Source: Dichetophora obliterata
Taxonomy: Eukaryota; Arthropoda; Insecta; Diptera; Sciomyzidae
Reading direction: 5' to 3'
Length of the DNA: 64,000 nt
Assembly (NCBI GenBank): GCA_963920525.1
Contig: OY986435.1
Location: 96,328,227 to 96,392,226 of the forward strand
The position numbers and the translations under genes are program-made. Every line of letters begins with the position of its first letter. The stretch's first letter is position 1. The notes beneath the pieces are model-generated. The model was not told the origin of the DNA and did not search any database. It saw only the letters and a program-made list of their open reading frames with translations. Shown here piece by piece: positions 54,999-64,000 of this stretch.

Positions 54999-55265
54999 TT
55001 AAGAAATAATATACTAAAAATAAACATTTTTTTAATTAAATTCGAAGTGTTTTAAAAGTAAAAATAAAAATTTTTCTTCATTTTAAAGAATTTCATTAAA
55101 AATAAGCACAATATCCTAAAGAAATTTTAGTAAGCACTTAATAACTTTTAATATTTTGTGCTAGAATTAAGTAATAGATTACTAAAAATATAAATTTTCT
55201 TTGACTTAAAGTCAAAATGCTTTTAAAGTAAAGCTAAAAATATTTCTTAATTAAAGTTTTTCTAT

Positions 55266-55845
55266 ATGACCATGTTATTTATTACGTTGATTTTATATGA
55301 TTTAAAAACAAATTCAAAATGTTTGATAGTTTAAATCATACTTGATTTTAAACACAAATTCTAGTTGTTTGATAGTTTAAAATCGCTTATTGAGCTTAAG
55401 GTCAAAAATAACTTCAGTAACCATGCTTTGTTAGTGGAAGACTTCCAGCAGACTGTTGGACTCCATAATAATAACATAAGCATTACGACTAAAGTAAAGC
55501 AGAAATACAACAACAAATGTGCAAATATGAAATGGGAGAAAAACGGAGAAATGTACACTTAAAATCTCATCGCCTCTGTGGTGCAGTGCGCATGTGCGCG
55601 CTTGCACGGGTATCACAAAGTTTTCTGATGAAGCCTTTAGCAGGGCCGAAATTGCAATAAAATCAGCTAGTGATTTTTTCCTTTTCATATTAAAAAAAAG
55701 TTGTTGTTGTTGTTGTTGTTGCTTCTTTGGAAAGATTCGTTAGAACAATTAATTGTTCTAACTTTGACCTTAAGCTCAATAAACGATTTTAAACTATCAA
55801 ACACCTAGAATTTGTATTTAAATCATATACATAAAATCAACACAA
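55266..55845. mobile_element. Foldback element with arms of the 16.3-kb repeat
   Basis: The left arm (55266-55402) and right arm (55724-55845, inverted) are both copies of the repeat seen at 16283-16457. The right arm retains the GTTAGAACA...TGTTCTAAC hairpin. The 320-bp centre is slightly GC-richer and ends in a (GTT)n run (55698-55720); frames open through it on both strands but carry no motif. Confidence 0.65.
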
Positions 55846-56183
55846 TATTTCTTAATTTTAAAGATTTTAACTAATATTAAGTGGAATTTACTAAAAAAAA
55901 TTTTGTAATGCAAAATTTCTTACATTTAAAGAAGTTCGCTTTTCTATTTAAGAAATGTGTACTAAAATACAAATTATTCCATAAATCAAATCTGGTAGAA
56001 CTTTTCATTCTTGAAACAAAGAAAAATTGGTATTAATTTTTAAAATAGAATATCTTTAATTTTTATTAAATTTTGATTGTATTTAGTAAATATTTATGAA
56101 TGTAAGGAAAAATTCTTCAGATTAAAGACAAAAACTTGTCTTAAATTTAAAGAAAACTTGTACTTAATTTAAAGACGAGCTTT

Positions 56184-56925
56184 TTTTGAGTGTATGATTG
56201 TTAAAAGTGTACTAGCCCCAGGGGCTAGTAGAAATTTTGACAACCGGCAAGAGAATTTTTGACTGAAGTAAAAGGGTTGCGTGTTACCCTTACCAAAATG
56301 TTGGCATCATGGTTTTGCTGTGTTTTCTTCTAAAAAAACATTTTTGCTTGATACAAACTATTTTTTTTTTTTGCAAATTAGTAATGTTTACACAATTATT
56401 TTTTTAATTTTTTCTACGCAAAACAATTACAACACTCTGTACAGCTCATGTTATAATTTTGAATAAAAACATAAGTAGCATAAGAAGTAGGAGTCAAATG
56501 CGTCTTAAAAAAACTTGTACTATGAAAAAGTACGATATTTAGGTAATTGAGAGCTTCATTCGCTGAAAGGGCGTCAAAATTTCTGGATAACATTTTCATG
56601 TGACATATGGAACAGCAAAATTGACAATTTAATTTCAAAAGATAGAAATTTTGTTCAACTCAGTACTTTCTCTTCTACCACGATAAAAAGCTTTCGATTG
56701 GCACTCAACCTTAGTATTAATTTTCTTATAATTCAATGTTATTTTCAAGGAAGTGCTAAGGATTCTCCAAAAAGACTATCTATTTTACTGTCTTCTGTAC
56801 GTGTCTTTCAAAGCCACGTATAAATTATTCTAGTTCTTTTTTATACCTACATAATTTTTTTTCGGTGTATTCAGCTTTATTAAAATAAAGATGCGTGCAA
56901 ATAATTAACTAAAACAATTAATGAT
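56184..56925. other. AT-rich spacer
   Basis: Nothing assigned; the frames at 56281-56638 have no motif. Confidence 0.4.
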
Positions 56926-56929
56926 ATTG

Positions 56930-57320
56930 TGTGCAATGGCAAATTGAAAATTGTGGAATGCTCTGCCACGTGGACTGAGATAGGTCTCAGGGAGAGGTGT
57001 TTTTAGGCAATCTATTCTTACTTATTTTTCTTTCAACTAAATTTCTTCATTCCTTCTTTTTCTGTCCAAACTTCTTAAAATAAATTATATTCATAATTTC
57101 TTATTAAATATTCTATTTTTAATTTAACGTACTATTATATTAATTTAATTTGAAATTATAAAAAATAATATTAAACATATATTTTATCTTTAGTTTAGTT
57201 AAATCAGTAAACAGTTTTTGTTATACTTGTATTGAATGTATTTATGTTGTGCTATAAAAAAATTTAGTTCTTATTGTACTAATTTAATTTTCTTGTTAAT
57301 AAATAAAAAAATAAAACGGG
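56930..57320 (+). pseudogene. Possible LINE 3' end
   Basis: A short frame LWNALPRGLR...VSGRGVF resembles the C-terminal WNxLP motif of Jockey/CR1-type ORF2 proteins. It is followed by a 3'-UTR-like stretch ending in AATAAATAAAAAAATAAAA, the type of A-rich tail LINEs leave. No upstream RT is present, consistent with severe 5' truncation. Confidence 0.4.
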
Positions 57321-58425
57321 ACCAAATATTTTATGAAATACATACTACATTATTTCAACTCCACTGATGCTCACTTTTAGGTCCTACATCCATCCACATT
57401 TTACAATGAATTCCATTTACAAGCATCGCTTGCATTTTTTGAATTAAATTAAAACTGTTTAGTATCTATCTGCTATACTTTGTAGTATTTCTCTCTGCCA
57501 ATTATTAATATTATGTTTTATATATATCTGCAGTTGGTATAACTAAATTTATTATCTTAACACCTGTAAAAAGATTGCAAGGTTAGTGCGCGCTCTCAAA
57601 GTCAAATAAATTAAATATTTTGGAATATTTTGAATTTGAAATACAGCCTAAAATTCAAGCATTAATAATTTTATTTTTAATTTTTTTTCCTTGCAGGTAT
57701 GTTTTTAATGCTTCAAATTGGACCCTATACAGAGATGAATATTTCCAACCAGTACTTGATTAGGCCCGTGAGGCCCGGACCTAGAGCGGTAAAATTTTCA
57801 AGGTCTGAAAACAAAGAATTAGGAACGGAATCAATTTGGTTGCAGCAGAATTGACAAGGCGGCAAAATATTTTCGTAGCTATTTTATAAAGAAACTCAAT
57901 ATAAATCAATAAACTAGTTTGACGAGTGCTGTAAATTTTTGATCAAATGTTGAGTGATAAATGTTAAAGAAAAACTAACCAGCAAAAACTTCGCTGGCAG
58001 GCAATGAATAAAATATTGCGTGCAATCGCTTGCTTTTTGGGTTACAGAAAGTATAAGTTTAACATGGGCGGCTGGTCATTGGCAGTAATTTAAAAAAAAA
58101 TCAATGAATAACGTAATGCAATTAATGCATTTATGGTATGCAGTCTTTCCGACTTAATATAAGTTGTTATTGAATAAAAAACTAGGGGGATGAATTGCAG
58201 CTTTTTTAAATGTTTTGTTGTGTGTATTAGGGCGGAATCATTTTGGTGGCCGAAAAATCTAAAGGACGATAGAACAATATTGTAGCTTATTTTAAAAGTA
58301 AGTTTAAATGTTGTTTTCGAAAATGTTTCGTTCATTTAAAAAGTTTTCTTATAATATTATTGCAAGAAGAGAAACAAAATATAAGTTCTGCATCAAAAAT
58401 AAATAATATTTTTCATTTACGTGAT
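57321..58425. other. Spacer, unassigned
   Basis: The patch GTGAGGCCCGGACCTAGAGC near 57766 is GC-rich but unidentified. No gene is recognised. Confidence 0.4.
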
Positions 58426-58429
58426 CTTT

Positions 58430-59335
58430 GTATGGACTGCATGGTTTTATAGAAATGCAAATTGGACTACGTTATATAATTTTTATCAAAACTTTAATTG
58501 GAAATTATGTTTCGCTGATAGAAATGTGGATGCCGCACTGTGATGGTACAAATATTTTATTTGGTATGCGGTCTTTCATTCCCAATAAGATGAGAAACAT
58601 AAAACCAAAAGATCACTTATGGTTTAATAAGTCTTGCAAGATTGTCTAAATGTCTCATGTCTACAGAGAAAGCCTTTTAGAATGGGCGTTACCACAAAGG
58701 CTCCTTACATATCTCAACATAAATAAAGCTTCTGGTCCTGATGTAATACCGCCAATTGTGCTTAAAATGTGTGCTTCTTCGCTGGCTCAGCCTTTGCACA
58801 ACCTTTTCGAAATCCAGAAGTTTTTCCATCTTGTTGGAAGGGAAGGTCGCAAATGCCAAGTCAGTACATAAAAATGGCGATGCCATGAACCCGCAAGCTG
58901 CCGACCCATTGCGATATGTTCTGTGCTTTTCAAAGTTAGGGAGAGCGTAATAAGCTTTAACATTATGAACTTTGTAGAGCACAACCAACTGCTCACTGAT
59001 CGTCAATATGGTTCCGTAGGGCCTACTGTTGTTCTTATGGCATTTAAAGCTAACCAATGCGATCACTTTTTCGGAGAGAACAAGGATATTGCTCTGGATA
59101 ACTTAAAGGCGTTTGACCGAGTATGGCATAAAGCGCTCCTGTCAAAACTTATTCTATATGGTGTTGGTGGTAACTCTGCTCCATGGACCACGTGTTTCCT
59201 CAAGAACAGAAGGATTTGTGTAAGAGTTGACGGTATTTCGTCCGAGGACCGAAGTACCGCAGGGTTCGGTTCTACTGATAACCTTGTTTCTGGTTTTTAT
59301 AAAAAAACCTTCTCTCGTTGACATATAACCCAATC
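58430..59335 (+). pseudogene. Jockey-like LINE ORF2 fragment
   Basis: Several frames carry ordered RT motifs: PKDHLWFNKSC near 58600, LNINKASGPDVIPPIVLKMC near 58720, LLTDRQYG near 58990, ALDNLKAFDRVWHKALLSKL near 59090-59150 (the first catalytic Asp region), then RVDGISSED near 59230 where AGVPQG is expected but broken. Stops and shifts separate them. It covers the RT from the linker to just before the YADD box; both ends are missing. It is a different copy from the LINE at 41-44 kb. Confidence 0.72.
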
Positions 59336-59432
59336 CATTTGTTTGCGAACCACATTTTTTATTCATACTCATTAAAAAAACGCCCAAGTTCTATGAAAGT
59401 TGAGAGGAAGAGGGAAAAAAAAACTATTAAAA

Positions 59433-59594
59433 CGAATTAAAAACTTTTTACGGGCAACTATGAATTAGGAGCGATTAAATGAATTTGCCTCATTAAATAT
59501 TGAAGCAGATTTAGCACGAAAACAAATTTATGAGGACCTAATAAATGATTTCGCACGAGCACATAATAAGAGTCTTTATGTTTATTTTATATAA
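59433..59594 (+). pseudogene. hAT/ZMYM-type transposase C-terminal tail
   Basis: The frame reads RIKNFLRATMN, an in-frame TAG, then ERLNEFASLNIEADLARKQ and a final DFARAH. It resembles the LRSTM.QERL..LA.LSIE.....FD..I.DFA ending of ZMYM/hAT-like transposase proteins. It is immediately downstream of the LINE fragment. Short, but the match runs its whole length. Confidence 0.6.
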
Positions 59595-59599
59595 ATTAC

Positions 59600-60400
59600 T
59601 ATGTAATTGTGTGTAAAAAAGGAAAAAATTACAATTTTTATAATGTTTTTCTTGTGTAAGAAAAAATTAAGTATGTTAGAGGCGCGTGTCTAGGGCGCAC
59701 AAAGGGTTGAAATTGAAAAAAAGTGGAGATTAATTGAAAAATGAAAATTTGTTTTTTTGAAAATTTTTACTACTCGAAAGAGCAAAAAATTGTATATCAC
59801 TACTGAAAATTTCAATGTTATATGTTGTTTACTTTTTCTGCTGCATAGCTTTAAAGTTGAGAAATTTTTGTTTTTTTCGATCAGTTCAACAAATCGAAAT
59901 TTGACATAGTTCAAAAATTAATATTTTTTTTTTGTACATAAAAAGTGATATTTTTATTATAAAACCTAAGGTATTTTAGCGTGATTAAAAAAAAAAGTTA
60001 AAAATAATTGTGTAGAAATATGAAAAAAAATTGTTTAAAATACGTCAAAATTTGCGCTCTTTTCGAAATATATGTGGAGATTTATATAAGAATACCGTAT
60101 CATCAAGTAGAAATGAAAATTTAGTATTAAATTTCAATATCTAAGCTTCCATATTCAGCAATAAAAAGTTGCTCGTTTTTACCCGAATTTTTTTAATTTC
60201 AAAAATCGTTATAATAGTAACTCTTACGAAAACAAAGACTCTTGTCTTTAATTCGTTTTGTCATGTGACAATTATGAAAGTGTCGAGGTCGATGCAGATG
60301 AGTATGAAGAGTTTGGGCATCAGGAGGAATATTAACAAATTCATAAATTTTTTGCTACTCGTATATATTATTGTTATGATTTTTTTTTAAAAAAAATGTA
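59600..60400. other. AT-rich spacer
   Basis: Nothing assigned. Confidence 0.4.
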
Positions 60401-60404
60401 ATAA

Positions 60405-60845
60405 GGAATGATTTTCGACTGGGCCGAAGTTTTGAACTTTTTATTATATTGATGACGTCACTTTGTATGGACGATAGGCGTGGTTTTTTCCAACTTCTCC
60501 GAATTTCAAATTCAGAATGCATTTTAATAATTAAAATTATTAATATTATGCAATGAAGTCATTTTTGAGGAATTTGTGAAGGTTTTTCTATTTAGATGAC
60601 GACATTATGTAGAACTTATATTGAAGAGGAAAACTTACGTGCAAAATTTTATAGCATTTTTTAATATTTGTAGATTTTGAACGTTTAAAATAAAGTCACT
60701 CTGTATAGGAGGTAGGCGATTTGGCTCATTTTTTAACTTAATCTTTACATTTAAGATACAAGCTTAAATACCTAATTTCATGACAATAGCTTTAAAATTA
60801 CGACTTATCATCATATCGAAAGACGGACAGACGGTCGGACGGACA
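60405..60845 (+). repeat. Dispersed fly repeat (TTCGACTGGGCCGAAG), copy 2
   Basis: It matches 37796-38450 in block order: TTTTCGACTGGGCCGAAG, GATGACGTCACTTTGTATGG, GATAGGCGTGG, and ATAGCTTTAAAATTACGACT. It ends in a GACGGACAGACGG-type tract (60822-60845), a common terminus of this repeat type in flies. Confidence 0.65.
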
Positions 60846-60849
60846 GATT

Positions 60850-61940
60850 TTTTTCTTATTTGTACCCAATCTAACTAAAACAAAAGTAAAAAATTCCCTC
60901 CGACTTCTAGGTGAATTAATCTCCATTTTTTTGGATTTCAACCCACTGTGGGGCGGCAGAATGCCTAAGTCCGCCACTGTTTCCAACCAGGAGTGTTTTT
61001 GATGTGTTTAACCTGGTTTATATTAATATTTATCCACAAATATTAAAACAGCGTTTTTATCGATTGATCTGGTTAAAAAAGTTATGCTAACGGATTCTTA
61101 GAAGAAAAAAAAAAGTTATAATAGACAAACTCTAATGTTCAACATTCATTGAATCAATTATCTCTCATTCTTTTTTTTGTACCTTTATCTTATCATCTTT
61201 TTATTTTTATATAAAAGTACAGGTTTTTTTATACACATACAGTACTTGTAAATAGCGCTCCTACTTTCTTTCTTTTTTTTCTGTCCCATATTCTGCACTC
61301 TAAATTTAATATAATTTTCTTCCGATTCTTTGTAACTTTTTACTATTAATTTCTGTTTACATCAATTTAATAATTTTTTATTTTTGAGTTGAAAGCACTG
61401 TGAAATTAATTTGCTCATTACAGATTTTTGTGTGTTGGCAAACGTTTCCAAGTATAAACACTTGCGACACGAAAAATCAATTAAAATGAACTATTTTTTC
61501 TCTGCCTGTTTTTAAACTGTGGTGGATAACATAATGCTTATGTGTTTGTAGCTGTTTTTTTTTTAATATGTGTGTTTGCTTTTCTTCTGCAATTGTCAAT
61601 ATTTGTAGCTTTGTGTGGTTGTAATTTTTATTATATGGCATAGAGTATTTTTATTGTTTCGGTAAAGGAATACCTACTTTATGTGTAAACATTTAGAAGC
61701 TGTTATGATTTTACACTTCTACTCTTTTGACTTTAATCATTTCGTGGAAAAATCTCTGTTGTTCGTGTTATCTTGATTTAAACTTTGATAGTAAAAAAAT
61801 GCTTGGAGAACCCAAAAGAATAGGGAACGATAGAATATTGTGAAAAAGACTTTTGTGTGAAATGAATCGGAAATACAGTTATATTATTATAAGGAAATGA
61901 TCCGTAGGTAGGACAAAAGAATGGATCGAAAAAAAAATTT
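60850..61940. other. AT-rich spacer
   Basis: No gene recognised. It is rich in T tracts and short frames, compatible with intron. Confidence 0.4.
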
Positions 61941-61944
61941 GAAA

Positions 61945-62100
61945 AGAAAGCTCACCCACTATTTTATTTAGACTGACATCGAGAGGATTCCAAATTGTTC
62001 CAACATCCGAAATGGTATTATTTTCCATAACATATTCATTTAATGTCCGATCTTACAAAATGATATATTGTTAGGGCTTAACATGTACTACCTTTTTTCT
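61945..62100 (+). repeat. Dispersed repeat with GACATCGAGAGGATT, copy 2
   Basis: Ordered blocks are shared with 24565-24790 (CTGACATCGAGAGGATT, CCGAAATGGTATTATTTTCC, GATCTTACAAAAT, GGGCTTAACA). Confidence 0.55.
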
Positions 62101-62314
62101 TATAAATAAATAAATTTTATTTATTTATTACTACAACTAGAACCAAGTTCTTTTCAAGTACAAGGCATGACACAAGTGATTTTGCTTACAAAATTAACAA
62201 TATAAAATAATTAATAAAAAACAGCAGACACTTATATAAATATGCATATAAATCTATATATAAAAATCAATTGCCACATGGATGACGTTTCATCACTTGA
62301 GAGCGGTTGGACCG

Positions 62315-62960
62315 GTTTAGTTGATTTTCTTTTTGTTGTGTTCCTTATTGTAAGGAAAAGGTTTGTATAAAAATTTAAAAATTGGAAAAGTTGTGTGCAC
62401 AATTTGGAAAATTGCAAAAACCCGAAGAAGCTTTTTGTATAAAGATTTTGTAATTTTTATGGGAAATATCACAAAACCTCCGTAAATTCTTTACCAATTG
62501 CATCGATATTTGGCCGAGAGGTAGACTTCCACTCAAACAAGGTCAAAAGAGGAAAAATGGGCGTGACTCCTCCCATACAGCTAAAATTTGCGATATCGAA
62601 TAGCTTTGGACTTATAGGCCGAATTCTTAGGCTGAATTCAGTATTCGACCACGATTTACACATGCCGTTTCACTGATCAAATTTTATGGGCATTAAATAA
62701 TAGGGCGTGGAACCTCCCACACAGCCCAAATATGCGATTTTTTTTTGTTGTGTTCATTACTGTAAGGACAAGGTTTGTATAAAAAGAAGAATGGAAAAGT
62801 TGAGAACAAAATTTGGAAAATTGCAAAAAACCCGAAGAAGCGTTTTGTATGAAAATTGTATATATTTTATGAGGTATATCACACACCTCCGGAAATTCTT
62901 TACCAATTGCTTCGATATTTGGCAGAGAGGTAGACTTCCACTCGTGCCAGGTTTAAAGAT
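62315..62960. repeat. Direct repeat inside the Helitron, 414-bp offset
   Basis: The blocks TTTTTGTTGTGTTCMTTAYT, AAGGTTTGTATAAAAA, AACCCGAAGAAGC and TTCTTTACCAATTGC recur at 62330-62545 and 62744-62960. A shorter GGGCGTG...CCTCCCAYACAGC block recurs at about 62559 and 62702. Confidence 0.8.
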
Positions 62961-63159
62961 TAATTTTTTCCCCGCTTCCATTCAAACCGCCTACTAAAGG
63001 TGTGGAAACAGTTTCAGTATACGAAGAAGAGCATAAATGAGTTTATAACTCATAACAGAATTGAATCCAAATATTGTCATGATTCTCACGAGCCATTTTG
63101 GCAGCAAAAAATAAGGACGAACAAAAATTCAAAGCCAAATCTCTGGCCAATTGTACTCA

Positions 63160-63700
63160 TTTAAGTCGATCGATACAATTACCGATACAAATGAAGTCTT
63201 TCATTATCAAATTGAATTCCTAAATTCATTGGATTTGCCTGGAATTCCGCCACACAATTTGCCGCCACAGAATTTGCCGCCACACAAGGTCGGCTTAGTG
63301 ATCATTATGTTACGCAATCTAAACCAGCCGAAACTTTGCAATGGAACAAGACTCGCTGTTAAGAAGCTGATGCACAACATAATTGAAGCAACGATAATAA
63401 TAGGAAAATTCCAAGACGAGGATGTTCTGATTCCAAAGATACCAGTTCTTCCAACTGACTTTCCGTTTCAATTTAAGCGTGTCCGTTTTCCAGTTCGCCT
63501 TCACAATGATGATTAATAAATCGCAAGGGCAATCGTTAGAAATGTTTCGTTTTCTCTCCGGACGGAAAGACAAAAAATATCGTTTATCAGCAAGCGTTGA
63601 GAACGCATTAAAAAACCAAAAAATTATTATTCAGTTTGACAGACCTGCTTTAAAAGTTGTGTTGGCTAAAAATGGACTAACAAAAAATATCGTACAGTCA
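63160..63700 (+). pseudogene. Helitron helicase C-terminal part
   Basis: Frame 1 reads EFLNSLDLPGIPPHNL, VIIMLRNLNQPKLCNGTRL and FQFKRVRFPVRLHN. A one-base shift near 63510 moves the reading to FTMMINKSQGQSLEMFRF, then VENALKNQK and, further on, TKNIVQSIAL. These are the Pif1-like helicase closing motifs (PPHxL, MLLRN, LCNGTRL, FPxxLxFAMTINKSQGQT). In full-length elements the helicase follows a Rep nuclease and drives rolling-circle transposition. Part of the PPHNLPPQNL segment is a short internal duplication. Confidence 0.82.
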
Positions 63701-63791
63701 ATTGCTCTCCAAAATAATATTGATTTTCTTTATTTCATTTTTCCACTTTACAATAAAAGTGGTGTTTTTTATTTTTATCGGCGGTCATCGT

Positions 63792-63935
63792 CTACACCGC
63801 TCCATTTATCTTTCTGCCATAAATTCCATCTAAGAATGGACCGTCATCATACTCGGGCTCAGGAAAACCATTTTCCCAAGGCGCAGCGCCAAACACTCTC
63901 AAACCTTTACGTATATGCTCATCATCGTATATCAT
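63792..63935 (-). CDS. Unassigned short frame, possibly part of an exon
   Basis: A 47-codon frame (MIYDDEHIRKGLRVF...EPEYDDGPFLDG) lies in a locally GC-richer stretch. Another frame is open just upstream toward the window edge, so an exon or transposon ORF may continue off the window with a shift. Composition looks coding (acidic, Gly/Pro-containing), but I recognise no family. The plus-strand frame through the same bases is an alternative. Confidence 0.3.
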   Translation of the reverse strand: MIYDDEHIRKGLRVFGAAPWENGFPEPEYDDGPFLDGIYGRKINGAV

Positions 63936-64000
63936 CGTGGAATCTCAACGGCGAATAAGTTGTGCCCACTGTCGTGTTACTTGAGGTAACCAGCCTGGTA

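Larger units (their letters stand above)
52972..56181. mobile_element. Large CACT-ended, TA-flanked element (outer)
   Basis: The ends CACTAAAAAAATG and the inverse CACTCAAAAAAAG lie next to TA on both sides (52970-52971 and 56182-56183). The body is filled with CTTAAATTTAAAGAA/TTTCTTAAG-like repeats. It contains a smaller element of the same end type, a Helitron-like segment and a foldback. No gene is visible. The outer boundaries are less certain because the TIRs are short. Confidence 0.5.
62253..63720 (+). mobile_element. Helitron, internally deleted
   Basis: It starts TCTATATATAAAAATCAATT after an A, followed by GAGAGCGGTTGGACCGGTTT, the characteristic 5' end of animal Helitrons. About 900 bp later the end of a Helitron helicase gene follows. 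The Rep domain and most helicase motifs are missing. A 230-bp block is present twice. The 3' terminus (hairpin plus CTRR) was not located, so the right limit is approximate. Confidence 0.6.

Overview
This window looks like AT-rich euchromatic or intronic DNA from a higher fly (Brachycera). The best evidence is a retrocopy of ribosomal protein S2 with a fly-like RGG-rich N terminus, an R1-clade LINE, Jockey-like LINE remnants, and many Diptera-style TIR elements and Helitrons. I find no confident intact host gene. The only long intact reading frames are ORF1 of the R1-clade LINE, a 630-residue transposase, and a shortened RpS2 frame. Everything else I can identify is transposon-derived or unassigned AT-rich sequence.

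Layout. 0.15-2.8 kb: a TIR element carrying a broken multi-exon DUF7869 gene, with subterminal repeats. 4.7-5.5 kb: two abutting MITEs (8-bp and TAA target duplications). 6.1-10.9 kb: a nearly full-length R1-clade LINE on the minus strand, flanked on both sides by the hexamer repeat GACATA. 11.0-13.8 kb: two non-autonomous hAT elements and a second, oppositely oriented copy of the 4.7-kb MITE, each with a perfect 8-bp target duplication. 17-22.5 kb: a palindromic tandem-repeat element, a pogo-like MITE, and a dead Tc1/mariner transposase split by a TA-flanked MITE. 25-27 kb: a tRNA-derived SINE and a Harbinger-like element with the start of a MADF gene. 28-31 kb: a hAT transposase fragment, a foldback element with a second one nested in it, and a GC-rich tandem array with no recognised origin.

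31.8-36.8 kb is the most interesting part. A piggyBac remnant is split by a 4.2-kb transposon with CCC-starting ends and a 2-bp (TG) target duplication. On one strand this transposon carries an intact Transposase_21-type DDE transposase and a separate spliced gene encoding a DUF4806 domain, bordered by clustered ACTAGT subterminal repeats. Removing the element with one TG copy joins the piggyBac reading frame exactly, which fixes its ends.

36.9-38.7 kb: a hAT element with a perfect 8-bp duplication. 40.2-40.9 kb: the RpS2 retrocopy, which has an in-frame internal deletion but keeps its own C terminus. 41-44.4 kb: a Jockey-like LINE interrupted by a stack of younger insertions (a CCCAG-ended element, a hAT element, a tRNA SINE and a TTA-flanked Harbinger MITE). 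45.4-56.2 kb: TTAA-flanked MITEs and a nested set of CACT-ended elements. 57-64 kb: LINE, hAT and Helitron remnants. Reading frames, splice sites and target duplications were read directly from the sequence. Family names come from recognised motifs, with no database search.
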